From positions 1-18,157 of the forward strand of contig JALFIK010000187.1 in the NCBI GenBank assembly GCA_022776205.1: 18,157 nucleotides of DNA, written 5' to 3'. The notes beneath the pieces are model-generated. The model was not told the DNA's origin and searched no databases. It worked only from the letters and a program-made list of their open reading frames with translations. The position numbers and the translations under genes were made by a program. The DNA comes from Eubacterium sp. (GTDB lineage Bacteria > Bacillota > Clostridia > Lachnospirales > Lachnospiraceae). Shown here piece by piece: positions 7,169 to 14,311 of this stretch. The first letter of the stretch is position 1, and every line of letters begins with the position of its first letter.

Positions 7169-9286
7169 CTATCTTTTAAAGGGTTCATTTAATTCCATTG
7201 TTCCTTCCAAAACGAAACGTCCATCAAGAAGAATCGGTGTTTCCACCCTCTCTTCGGCAACATCATCCATTTCCGGCACTTCTACGATTTCTGAAGATAC
7301 GGCAACAATTCTTTCCAGCTCTTCATATGGAATCGTAATATCTGTATGGCAGTTAAAATATGCTTTCTTGGGCTCCTCCCGGCGAAGAGAAGAACATTCA
7401 TTTTCCTTCGCAATAATCTCCTTTCCATCCGGATTATATACTTTTACATCTTCACAGTAGGAATAACAGGTATCTCCCAGTGCGAGATGAGGCCCCATCT
7501 TTTCCGCAATTAAAATCGGCAATTTGGACATAATCCCGTATTTGGCCGCCATCACATAGGCAGTCGTATTGGTTCCGATGGCAAATTCTCCAATCGGGAG
7601 AGTTTTTCTTCCAAACAAAAGATTTTCCTCAATAAATTTCCGCCCCTCTTCCCTGTCATCAAAATTTCCGCATTCATAATCAGAAACCATACCGTTTTCA
7701 AACCAGATTTTTAAATTTTTATAGCACAGTCCATTTAAATATACCTCTGTCACATGTAACAGCCCGTTCGTTCCCATCAATTTCGGGGACGTAAATACCT
7801 CTCCTACAGGAATGTTCACATCCGCCAGACAATTTTCAAATTTTGTTTCCTTCTGAGGATTACTCAGATCACACAGGGCAATCGTCAAATTTGTCATATT
7901 ATTTCTTCTGCCCATGATCTTCACATATTTTGCCTGATCCAGCACATCGATCAGTCTCTGCTGAATATTTTTATACATCTCATTATCCAGGGTATTTACT
8001 TTACGAATTTCCTCAAAAATCTCTTTGAAATCATTTCCGATTTCCGGAACCGGATAAGCCACAATTGTAAAACTTCTCTCTTCCTGATTAATAAATTCAT
8101 TCATCAGCTGATTAGACAACGCAGTGTATTCTGTCATCAGGTTCTGCTGACGCTCACTTAACCGATAAGCTTCCTGTTTGCTCTCCGGAACAAATGGCTT
8201 CTCTCCAAACACCTCCAGACATGCCGGTCCGGCAAATCCCGCTGCCTCTTCTTCATATTCTTCATATGCTTTACGCATACAGCTTATCTTCCTGTCAATC
8301 ATCCGTTTATCAAGATATATTGCATTGTCAAAACGATGATCGTATTCATACTGAGGATTCGGGCTGGTAGCAACGTACCCAATCCGGATGTTTGGCCTTT
8401 TATTTAAAGTATTAAGCGCCGCCCTGTACATTACCGGTTCTAATCCCATCTGACGAAACTGTATCACCGCCTCCCGGATTACCCTTTCAAACCCGATGGG
8501 ATAACGAATATTTACCGTATTTTTTTTGGAAAGATCCACACCTTTTAACTCAAATCCTCTTCGGTACCCTTCTGTAAAATTATGCGCAATCTGACGGATT
8601 TCCTGCTGTGGGAGCGAATTTAAATATTTCGCCATCTCAATCTCCGAAGAAGAAATATAGTCTCCATAAAAATACAGGTATCGCAAATCCGAAAGGTTCG
8701 AATCCATAACGATGGAAACCGCAAAATCCAGAGAAGGATCCAGTAATTCCCGAACACGATAGCCGGCCCACTCATCCGCATAATCATATAAGAACCAGTA
8801 AATCGTTTCCCGAATCTGCTTATACGTGACTTCCTCATTCGCAAACAGGAAATAAATTTCCAAAAATAATTCGTTTAATATCGTAATTTTCTGAAGGTTC
8901 TGTTCAAAAACACATGCTCTCTGGGATCGAAGTTCCGTATACAAAAAACTCAGAATCCGACCGTATTCTTCGCCCAGCACTTTCACTGACCAGGCAGGAT
9001 CCGCATAGGAACGGCCATAATTCTGAGGTAAAATATCGCGATAAAAATCCCGATTTTCATCCTGCAACATCCCGATTGAAAACTTCCGAAACTTTCCGGA
9101 AGAAATCATCTGATACGTATCACAACATTTTAATAAAAATGCGGCTGTTGTCTCAAAGTAATCATGGAGTGCTTCCTCCATATGATTTTCTTCCCCCAAA
9201 GCAATCTGGGAGAGTCTTTCTCTGGTAAGAAGAAATCTCTCTTCGATCTCCTCATTATTTTCTTTCCACAATTCTTTATAATCCAT
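7169..9286 (-). CDS. M29-type metal-dependent aminopeptidase with a large N-terminal helical extension
   Basis: The 705-residue product has an M29 (AmpS/AmpT-like) aminopeptidase in its last 450-480 residues. Numbered from a TTG three codons upstream (subtract 3 for this start), the metal-site candidates are E499 in NIPVGEVFTSP, E570 in LPIGEFAIGTN, H603 in GPHLALGD, Y611 close after it, and H650 and D652 in CHTDIT. These are all the ligand classes known for family M29, so an active cytoplasmic aminopeptidase is expected. M29 enzymes usually have about 400 residues; roughly the first 220 here are an acidic and aromatic, helix-rich region that I do not recognise, with no signal peptide or membrane segment. 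The ATG at 9286 is preferred over the TTG at 9295 because AAGGTGA is ten bases before the ATG but only one base before the TTG. The neighbours are pyrC and a small membrane protein gene. Its role in a pyrimidine operon is unknown. Confidence 0.85.
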   Translation of the reverse strand: MDYKELWKENNEEIEERFLLTRERLSQIALGEENHMEEALHDYFETTAAFLLKCCDTYQMISSGKFRKFSIGMLQDENRDFYRDILPQNYGRSYADPAWSVKVLGEEYGRILSFLYTELRSQRACVFEQNLQKITILNELFLEIYFLFANEEVTYKQIRETIYWFLYDYADEWAGYRVRELLDPSLDFAVSIVMDSNLSDLRYLYFYGDYISSSEIEMAKYLNSLPQQEIRQIAHNFTEGYRRGFELKGVDLSKKNTVNIRYPIGFERVIREAVIQFRQMGLEPVMYRAALNTLNKRPNIRIGYVATSPNPQYEYDHRFDNAIYLDKRMIDRKISCMRKAYEEYEEEAAGFAGPACLEVFGEKPFVPESKQEAYRLSERQQNLMTEYTALSNQLMNEFINQEERSFTIVAYPVPEIGNDFKEIFEEIRKVNTLDNEMYKNIQQRLIDVLDQAKYVKIMGRRNNMTNLTIALCDLSNPQKETKFENCLADVNIPVGEVFTSPKLMGTNGLLHVTEVYLNGLCYKNLKIWFENGMVSDYECGNFDDREEGRKFIEENLLFGRKTLPIGEFAIGTNTTAYVMAAKYGIMSKLPILIAEKMGPHLALGDTCYSYCEDVKVYNPDGKEIIAKENECSSLRREEPKKAYFNCHTDITIPYEELERIVAVSSEIVEVPEMDDVAEERVETPILLDGRFVLEGTMELNEPFKR

Positions 9287-9304
9287 ATATTTCAAATCAC
9301 CTTT

Positions 9305-9610
9305 TTACATCATAATAAATGTTATTCCAATAAATATTGCAACAATATTGATACATATTCCCGAGATTTTATATTTTTGTGTAGTTTTTACATCATCATA
9401 ACTTAAAATTCCCCAGAATACACCAAAAAAAGCAAGTAAAACAAAAATACACCCGAGCAGTCCGCCAATTACCGGGAGTTTTCCCCCCGACAGGACGGAA
9501 TACAGAGTTAGAACAAAAAAACCAGCAAGGATACTTATCCCTAAAACCAGTGTAATTATTGCATTTCTTGATACTTTTTTTTCGGAAAAAGAGATATTTC
9601 CTGAATTCAT
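9305..9610 (-). CDS. Small three-helix membrane protein of unknown function
   Basis: A 101-residue protein with three hydrophobic stretches at about residues 16-39, 46-69 and 82-100, joined by short charged loops. Before the first helix is a short polar tail containing KKVSRN, and a YDDVKTTQKYK loop precedes the third. The layout recalls small Lachnospiraceae membrane proteins of the DUF6142 kind, but this is an impression, not an assignment. The ATG at 9610 overlaps the vanZ-like stop as ATGA and has AAAGGAAAAGG upstream; its stop is only 18 bases before the peptidase ATG. This tight packing supports a real, cotranslated gene. Function is unknown. Confidence 0.7.
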   Translation of the reverse strand: MNSGNISFSEKKVSRNAIITLVLGISILAGFFVLTLYSVLSGGKLPVIGGLLGCIFVLLAFFGVFWGILSYDDVKTTQKYKISGICINIVAIFIGITFIMM

Positions 9611-10101
9611 GCTGAACCTTTTCCTTTCTTTCTTTTCTCCTGATATGCCATAAATTTATGATAAACAAACCAGCTTAGCTGACAGCAGCTCCAGCCAATC
9701 AGGCCACCCGCCGTATTCATTAAAAGATCATCCACATCAAAAACACCGACTCTGGTCACAAGCTGAAGGGTTTCAATGCACAGGCTGAACAGGAAGGAAT
9801 ATATCATGATCCGGATACATCCGGTTTTTTTCAGTCTCAAAATCGGAATCAGAAATCCTACCGGGAAAAAGACCAGAAGATTTCCAACAAGATTAAGTAA
9901 AAATGCTTCGAGTGAAACTCTGTTTCTGTATATAATAAAACGTCGTATTTCTGCAAAAAGTACTAGATTGTAACGATAGGTACTGTACCCCTGGCTCCTG
10001 CCCAGCCGGTCACTGAAGAAGAAAAAATATACCACAACACAGAAATAAACAATCAATAACAATAAACTAAACAATCCTAATTTTTTTCTTTGTTTATTCA
10101 T
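9607..10101 (-). CDS. VanZ-like family membrane protein
   Basis: Product of 164 residues with about four membrane helices. Family marks are the NLVGN segment at 70-74, PVGFLIP at 80-86, the pair E110 and Q113 in CIETLQ, and FDVDDLLMNTAGGLIG at 121-136. VanZ itself confers low-level teicoplanin resistance by an unknown route, but most VanZ-like proteins have no known function and this one is not in a van cluster. The start at 10101 is uncertain: it has a weak AGGA eleven bases upstream, whereas the alternative ATG at 10125 (172 residues) has no ribosome site and lies only 7 bases from a stable hairpin. The C-terminus is basic and hydrophilic. The stop overlaps the next gene by 4 bases. Confidence 0.85.
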   Translation of the reverse strand: MNKQRKKLGLFSLLLLIVYFCVVVYFFFFSDRLGRSQGYSTYRYNLVLFAEIRRFIIYRNRVSLEAFLLNLVGNLLVFFPVGFLIPILRLKKTGCIRIMIYSFLFSLCIETLQLVTRVGVFDVDDLLMNTAGGLIGWSCCQLSWFVYHKFMAYQEKRKKGKGSA

Positions 10102-10132
10102 CAACGTAACAGTCCTGTTTCCCATATTTTTA

Positions 10133-10186
10133 GAGCTGCCGCAAATTCCGCATACGGAAAATCAAATTACTGTTTTGCAGCAGCCC
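10133..10186 (-). other. Intercistronic hairpin between the 50-codon gene and the vanZ-like gene
   Basis: Bases 10133-10145 pair with 10174-10186 in a 13-bp stem (11 Watson-Crick pairs, two G-U pairs in the minus-strand RNA). A small inner hairpin, TTCCG and CGGAA, occupies 10146-10159. On the minus strand the stem is followed by TAAAAAT, not a T run, so it is not a standard intrinsic terminator. It may be a processing or stability element, or a weak attenuator between operon segments; this is inference from the repeat alone. Confidence 0.55.
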
Positions 10187-10192
10187 TTCATT

Positions 10193-10345
10193 TTAAATCA
10201 TTATTTTCTTTTTCAGTTTTAACGCCCGTGCCCCGGAGACAATAGAAATAATTCCAATGGTAATTCCGGCCACAATCATGAGAATTCCGGTCACGATTCC
10301 GGATGCTCCAACCTGACTTAATGTCTTAAAAATTTTTTCGTTCAT
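10193..10345 (-). CDS. Unrecognised 50-residue single-pass membrane protein
   Basis: A short reading frame with ATG at 10345 and TAA at 10193. GGGAGG lies five bases before the ATG, a strong ribosome site. The product begins MNEKIFKTLSQVGASG, has one long hydrophobic segment at about residues 15-37 with a glycine every three to four positions, and ends in a basic tail (ARALKLKKKIMI), which predicts an inside C-terminus. It starts 20 bases after the pyrE stop, so it should be cotranscribed with pyrE. Glycine-spaced helices of this kind often pack against partners, and the next genes encode membrane proteins; that is inference. I cannot name a function. Its small size means gene callers may miss it. 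Confidence 0.75.
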   Translation of the reverse strand: MNEKIFKTLSQVGASGIVTGILMIVAGITIGIISIVSGARALKLKKKIMI

Positions 10346-10365
10346 AAAAACCTCCCGTCAGTATA

Positions 10366-11040
10366 CTATTTTACCCCGTACTGGTCATAATAAGCATCAA
10401 TTGCTTCCTTCAGTGTATCATCAATAATAATTTCCCCTTTATACGGTTTATTATAAAGATGCTCCACCACTTCACCCATTGTGACAATCGCTGTTGTCTT
10501 CAGTCCGTATTTATCACTGATTTCTTCTAAAGCACTTTTCTCTCCCTGTCCTCTTTCCATACGGTCAACGGATACCACAAGACCAAGAACATCCACATCA
10601 CCCTGTGCTTTAATAATTGGGAGTGTCTCCTGGATCGACGTTCCCGCTGTTGTCACATCCTCAATGATGACGACTTTATCTCCGCTCTCAATCGGGCTTC
10701 CTAACAGAATTCCCTTATCTCCATGATCTTTAATCTCTTTTCGATTACTGCAGAAGCGAATGTCCTCCCCGTATTGATCCGCAATTGCCATCGTTGTGGC
10801 AACACTTAACGGAATTCCTTTATAAGCCGGCCCAAAAAGGATATCAAAATCAAAACCAAACTGATCGTGAATTGCCTGTGCATAATATTCTCCGAGCCTT
10901 TTTAACTGGGAACCGGTGCGGTAAAATCCTGTATTTACAAAAAAAGGAGTCTTTCTTCCGCTTTTTGTCACAAAATCTCCAAATTTCAGTACATTACAAT
11001 CAATCATAAATTCAATAAATTCTTTTTTATATTGTTCCAT
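10366..11040 (-). CDS. pyrE: Orotate phosphoribosyltransferase
   Basis: PyrE joins orotate to PRPP giving OMP. The 224-residue product has the PRPP-binding motif VVIIEDVTTAGTS at 123-135 and the NRKEIKDHG loop at 99-107 that carries catalytic lysine and histidine residues. The ATG at 11040 has GGAGG six bases upstream; a TTG immediately before it (11043) would be too close to the site. A good promoter lies 37-65 bases upstream, so pyrE probably begins a unit that runs into the small membrane gene, the VanZ-like gene and onward toward pyrC. The spacing to pyrD is 71 bases. Confidence 0.97.
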   Translation of the reverse strand: MEQYKKEFIEFMIDCNVLKFGDFVTKSGRKTPFFVNTGFYRTGSQLKRLGEYYAQAIHDQFGFDFDILFGPAYKGIPLSVATTMAIADQYGEDIRFCSNRKEIKDHGDKGILLGSPIESGDKVVIIEDVTTAGTSIQETLPIIKAQGDVDVLGLVVSVDRMERGQGEKSALEEISDKYGLKTTAIVTMGEVVEHLYNKPYKGEIIIDDTLKEAIDAYYDQYGVK

Positions 11041-11076
11041 CAAGAACCTCCAGTTTATCCTTTTTTTCTGTTTCTG

Positions 11077-11105
11077 ATTCTAACACAGTTTTTTTCTGAT
11101 TTCAA
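11077..11105 (-). promoter_or_regulatory. Promoter for pyrE and the genes after it
   Basis: On the minus strand TTGAAA (11100-11105, 5 of 6 consensus) stands 17 bases before TAGAAT (11077-11082, 5 of 6), which is preceded by TGT and so forms an extended -10. The site lies just after the pyrD stop. Predicted RNA would begin near 11070, leaving about 30 bases before the pyrE ATG. Confidence 0.75.
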
Positions 11106-11111
11106 TCAGCC

Positions 11112-12014
11112 TTATTCCATACATCCAATTATTTCATTGATATCATGAATATTACAGGTTTCCATATAAGCTTTGATGCCGTCTAAAACATCCATTGTCG
11201 CACGTGGATTATGGAAATTTGCTGTTCCAACCGATACCATTGTCGCACCGGCCATCATCATCTCAATGGCATCTTCTCCTGTCATGATGCCACCCATGCC
11301 GATAATCGGCAGGCTGCAGGCTTTGTGGACCTGATAGACCATTCGGACAGCCACAGGTTTTATTGCCGGTCCGGACATTCCTCCCGTCTTATTTGCAAGG
11401 ACAAACTTTCTCCGGTATATGTCAATTTTCATTCCGGTAATCGTATTGATCAAAGAAAGGGCATCACTGCCTCCGGCCTCTGCTGCTTTAGCCATTTCCG
11501 TAATATCTGTAACATTAGGGCTTAATTTCATTACAATTGGCTGTCGTGCTTTTGCTTTCACCGCCTTCGTAATCTCGTAAAGAGCATCCGGATTTTGTCC
11601 AAAGGCGATACCTCCCGCCTTCACATTGGGACAGGAAACATTTATCTCAAGGAGATCCACCGGTTCATCGGAAAGTCTTTCCACTACTTCCACATAATCT
11701 GCCACCGTTCTTCCACAGACATTTACAATGATTGATGCCCCCTTTTCCTTTAAATGAGGGATATCCCTTTTACAAAATAAATCGATGCCGGGATTCTGCA
11801 ATCCAACTGCATTGAGCATTCCCCCGTAGGTTTCCGCAACACGCGGTACAGGGTTTCCCTCCCACGGCACATTGGCAACTCCTTTTGTCGTAACTGCACC
11901 AAGCGCAGAAAGATCAACAAACTCCTCGTATTCCGCTCCGGATCCAAAGGTGCCGGACGCTGTTGTCACCGGATTTTTAAAGGTTTTTCCTGCCAGCGTT
12001 ACTTCTAAATTCAT
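11112..12014 (-). CDS. pyrD: Dihydroorotate dehydrogenase class 1B, catalytic FMN subunit
   Basis: PyrD oxidises dihydroorotate to orotate; in class 1B enzymes electrons go through PyrK to NAD+. The 300-residue protein is soluble, with no membrane anchor. The catalytic base is C128 in EINVSCPN; K44 in TTKG and K163 in VMKLSPN match FMN and substrate lysines, and GGIMTGEDAIEMM near residue 235 binds the flavin phosphate. Cysteine, rather than serine, at 128 identifies class 1. The ATG at 12014 follows the pyrK stop without a gap, and an AAGGAGGT site lies inside the pyrK end, so the two subunits are coupled. Confidence 0.97.
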   Translation of the reverse strand: MNLEVTLAGKTFKNPVTTASGTFGSGAEYEEFVDLSALGAVTTKGVANVPWEGNPVPRVAETYGGMLNAVGLQNPGIDLFCKRDIPHLKEKGASIIVNVCGRTVADYVEVVERLSDEPVDLLEINVSCPNVKAGGIAFGQNPDALYEITKAVKAKARQPIVMKLSPNVTDITEMAKAAEAGGSDALSLINTITGMKIDIYRRKFVLANKTGGMSGPAIKPVAVRMVYQVHKACSLPIIGMGGIMTGEDAIEMMMAGATMVSVGTANFHNPRATMDVLDGIKAYMETCNIHDINEIIGCME

Positions 12015-12779
12015 CTAAAACACGACCTCCTTTGCATCAAATACGGGACCATCCTTGCAAATACGTTTATTATTTACATTCGTATGATGGTCTTTTGTTT
12101 TTGATCTGCAGATGCAGCCCAGGCAGGCTCCGATTCCGCAGGCCATTCGTTCTTCTAAAGAAATCTGGGCTTCCATACCATTCTCCTGTGCATATTCTGC
12201 CACCGCCTTGAGCATTGGCATTGGCCCACAGGCATAAATGACTTTCCCTTTTATCCCATATTCTCTGATTGCATCAATTACTGTTCCCTTTACTCCTTCC
12301 CTGCCGTCCTCCGTAGCAACTCTTACATCACCACAGGATTCAAACTCCTCTTTTAAAAATGTGTTATCCCGGTAACCCAGCACAATGGTTTTTGGGGCAG
12401 ATAACTGTCTGGAAAGTTCCAGCATAGGTGGAATTCCAATTCCCCCTCCGATAATAATGGCCTCCTCTTCTTTCATGGTAAAACCATTACCGAGAGGTCC
12501 CATCACTTCAAGACTTTCCCCTTCTCTCATTTGTGAAAATTCTCTGGTACCTTCTCCGGCAATCCGGTATACCACCCGGAGAATTCCCTTTCCTTTGTCA
12601 ATCCCACAAATACTGATCGGACGAGGCAGCAGCTTTGTCCCATCATTGCAATACATGGCGAGGAACTGTCCCGGTTTTGCCGTCCGGGCTCCCTTTGGAA
12701 AGGAAAGTTCCATATCATAAATCCCCGGAGCAATTTCCTGCTGCCGGGTAATGACTGCATTTTCTTTTATCAAATCCAT
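12015..12779 (-). CDS. pyrK: Dihydroorotate dehydrogenase electron-transfer subunit
   Basis: PyrK carries FAD and a 2Fe-2S cluster and passes electrons from PyrD to NAD+. The 254-residue product shows the FAD motif LLPRPISICG at 50-59, the nucleotide-binding GGGIGIPPM at 111-119, the CGPMPM motif at 184-189, and cluster cysteines C214, C219, C222 and C241, in the CX4CX2C plus distant Cys pattern. The heterotetramer acts in the cytoplasm. GGAGGG precedes the ATG. It follows mnmM after 32 bases with no terminator and no convincing promoter or attenuator seen, so it is probably transcribed from upstream. Confidence 0.97.
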   Translation of the reverse strand: MDLIKENAVITRQQEIAPGIYDMELSFPKGARTAKPGQFLAMYCNDGTKLLPRPISICGIDKGKGILRVVYRIAGEGTREFSQMREGESLEVMGPLGNGFTMKEEEAIIIGGGIGIPPMLELSRQLSAPKTIVLGYRDNTFLKEEFESCGDVRVATEDGREGVKGTVIDAIREYGIKGKVIYACGPMPMLKAVAEYAQENGMEAQISLEERMACGIGACLGCICRSKTKDHHTNVNNKRICKDGPVFDAKEVVF

Positions 12780-12811
12780 TGTTTTCCCTCCTGTGCTTCG
12801 GAATTTTCTTT

Positions 12812-13384
12812 TTATTCTTCCTGTTTTATGATATAAACCGGAAGTGGCGGATCATTCGATTTGTTATAAAAATTCTCCACAATAACTGTATACTCCTGCT
12901 GCGGCAGGTCTTTTAAAAAAGACAGAACCGCCTCCTTCTCCTCAAAACCACTATCCCCTCCACTGTAAATCATAAGGGAAATGACTCCGCCGGCCTTTAA
13001 TAAGGTAAGTCCGGTCTTAATCGCCGCGATTGTCGTCTCTTTTTTGGTCGCCACACTATGATCTCCTCCCGGCAGATAACCAAGATTAAACATAATTAAA
13101 GAGACACTCCCCTCCCCGGCATATCGTTCCATATGTTCATGACCGTCGAGAACCACCCTGGTACGGTCAGTAAAGTTCTTTTCTTTCAGACGATCTTTTG
13201 TCATCTGTACCGCTTTTTCCTGAACATCCATGGAAATCACATTTCCCTGTTCTCCGACAAGTTCACATAAGAACACCGTATCTTTTCCTGTTCCGGCTGT
13301 CGCATCAATACAGATTTCCGGATTCTTTACAAGCTGCCGGATTCTTTCATGACACCATTGTGTTATCGCAATTCTTTTTCCCAT
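12812..13384 (-). CDS. mnmM: YtqB/MnmM-type SAM-dependent methyltransferase for tRNA wobble uridine
   Basis: A 190-residue class I methyltransferase. DATAGTGKDTVFL at 27-39 is the SAM-binding loop, MDVQ at 52-55 carries the acidic ribose-binding residue, and FNLGYLPGGDHS at 99-110 is the characteristic YtqB signature, followed by the TIAAI helix and EEKEAV. B. subtilis YtqB was renamed MnmM for methylating aminomethyl-thiouridine at tRNA position 34 to mnm5s2U; the same activity is inferred here. In the segment after the conserved tyrosine, SGGDSG (141-146) replaces the GGH or GH seen in many relatives. The gene sits between uppP and pyrK with short spacers of about 30 bases each. Confidence 0.85.
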   Translation of the reverse strand: MGKRIAITQWCHERIRQLVKNPEICIDATAGTGKDTVFLCELVGEQGNVISMDVQEKAVQMTKDRLKEKNFTDRTRVVLDGHEHMERYAGEGSVSLIMFNLGYLPGGDHSVATKKETTIAAIKTGLTLLKAGGVISLMIYSGGDSGFEEKEAVLSFLKDLPQQEYTVIVENFYNKSNDPPLPVYIIKQEE

Positions 13385-13418
13385 CTTTTCTTCCCTGCGT
13401 TATCTGCTCTGCCTGTTT

Positions 13419-14252
13419 TTAAGCAAAAAGAAAATGTTTGGCAACGAAGTATACTGCAACAATAATACCGAGTATAATCCGGTAAACACCGAAGGCCTTA
13501 AAATCATTTTTCTTAATATATCCCATGAGGAATTTAATTGCCAGAATGGATACAACAAAGGCAACTACCATGCCAACCACAAGAATTACTACTTCCTGAC
13601 CGGTATAAACAAAACCATATTTAAGCATCTTCAGTAAACTTGCTCCAAACATTACCGGAATTGATAAGAAGAAGGAATACTCTGCAGCAACATAACGGGA
13701 TGTTCCGATAATCATCGCACCAAGTATGGTCGCACCAGAACGTGACGTACCCGGAATGAGAGCAAGGACCTGAAAAAATCCAATAATGAGAGCAATTTTA
13801 TATGTTAACTGCGGAAGACTGGTTACTTCCGGCGTTCGATTCTTATTATAGTTTTCCACTATTATAAATAAAACACCGTATAAAATCAGGGTGAATGCCA
13901 CTGTCTGCGCATTATAAAAAAGAGCATCAATTTTATCATCCAGGGCAAGCCCAATGACTGCAGCCGGCAGGCATCCGACGATTACCTTTCCCCACAAGCT
14001 GAAAGTCTGCCTTTTTTCTTTTGTCGTTTTCTTTGGACTGAAAGGATTGAGTTTATGGAAATAAAGCACACAGACAGCCAGGATAGCCCCAAGCTGGATT
14101 ACTACAAGAAACATTTCCATAAAATCGTGAGATACATGCAGTTTTATAAACTCATTAACAAGAATCATATGTCCGGTAGAACTAATTGGAAGCCATTCCG
14201 TAATTCCCTCTACAATTCCCAGTACGATTACTTTTAAAAGTTCAATCAACAT
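13419..14252 (-). CDS. uppP: Undecaprenyl-diphosphatase (BacA family)
   Basis: UppP dephosphorylates undecaprenyl diphosphate at the membrane to recycle the lipid carrier used for peptidoglycan and other wall polymers; extra copies give bacitracin tolerance. The 277-residue protein has about eight hydrophobic segments. Signature motifs are EGITEWLPISSTGH at 15-28 and PGTSRSG at 167-173, containing the catalytic glutamate, serine and arginine residues known from E. coli BacA. AGGAGGT precedes the ATG at 14252. A promoter overlaps the end of the helicase gene just upstream. mnmM follows 34 bases downstream. Confidence 0.96.
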   Translation of the reverse strand: MLIELLKVIVLGIVEGITEWLPISSTGHMILVNEFIKLHVSHDFMEMFLVVIQLGAILAVCVLYFHKLNPFSPKKTTKEKRQTFSLWGKVIVGCLPAAVIGLALDDKIDALFYNAQTVAFTLILYGVLFIIVENYNKNRTPEVTSLPQLTYKIALIIGFFQVLALIPGTSRSGATILGAMIIGTSRYVAAEYSFFLSIPVMFGASLLKMLKYGFVYTGQEVVILVVGMVVAFVVSILAIKFLMGYIKKNDFKAFGVYRIILGIIVAVYFVAKHFLFA

Positions 14253-14282
14253 TTTTATTTACCTCCTGTATGATTTCAAGTT

Positions 14283-14311
14283 ATTCTATCATACTTTTTT
14301 ATTTTTGTCGT
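14283..14311 (-). promoter_or_regulatory. Probable promoter for uppP
   Basis: On the minus strand ACGACA (14306-14311, 4 of 6 consensus) is 17 bases before TAGAAT (14283-14288, 5 of 6), which is preceded by TGA and so is an extended -10. The -35 box is inside the last codons of the helicase gene. Predicted RNA would begin near 14276, just before the uppP ribosome site. Confidence 0.55.

Noticed and set aside
9396..9668. 90-codon minus-strand frame overlapping the vanZ-like gene and the three-helix gene
   Set aside because: It is a shifted reading of two better-supported genes, Arg/Lys/Cys-rich, with no ribosome site of its own.
9607..10125. Glycopeptide resistance determinant, because of the VanZ similarity
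   Set aside because: No van ligase, dehydrogenase or dipeptidase genes are present, and most VanZ-like proteins are not linked to resistance.
11083..11120. Small hairpin CTGAT/ATCAG after pyrD
   Set aside because: Only five base pairs and followed by A's rather than T's on the coding strand; overlaps the pyrE promoter.
12780..12811. PyrR-type attenuator or riboswitch before pyrK
   Set aside because: The spacer is only 32 bases and contains just the ribosome site, with no anti-terminator or terminator pair.
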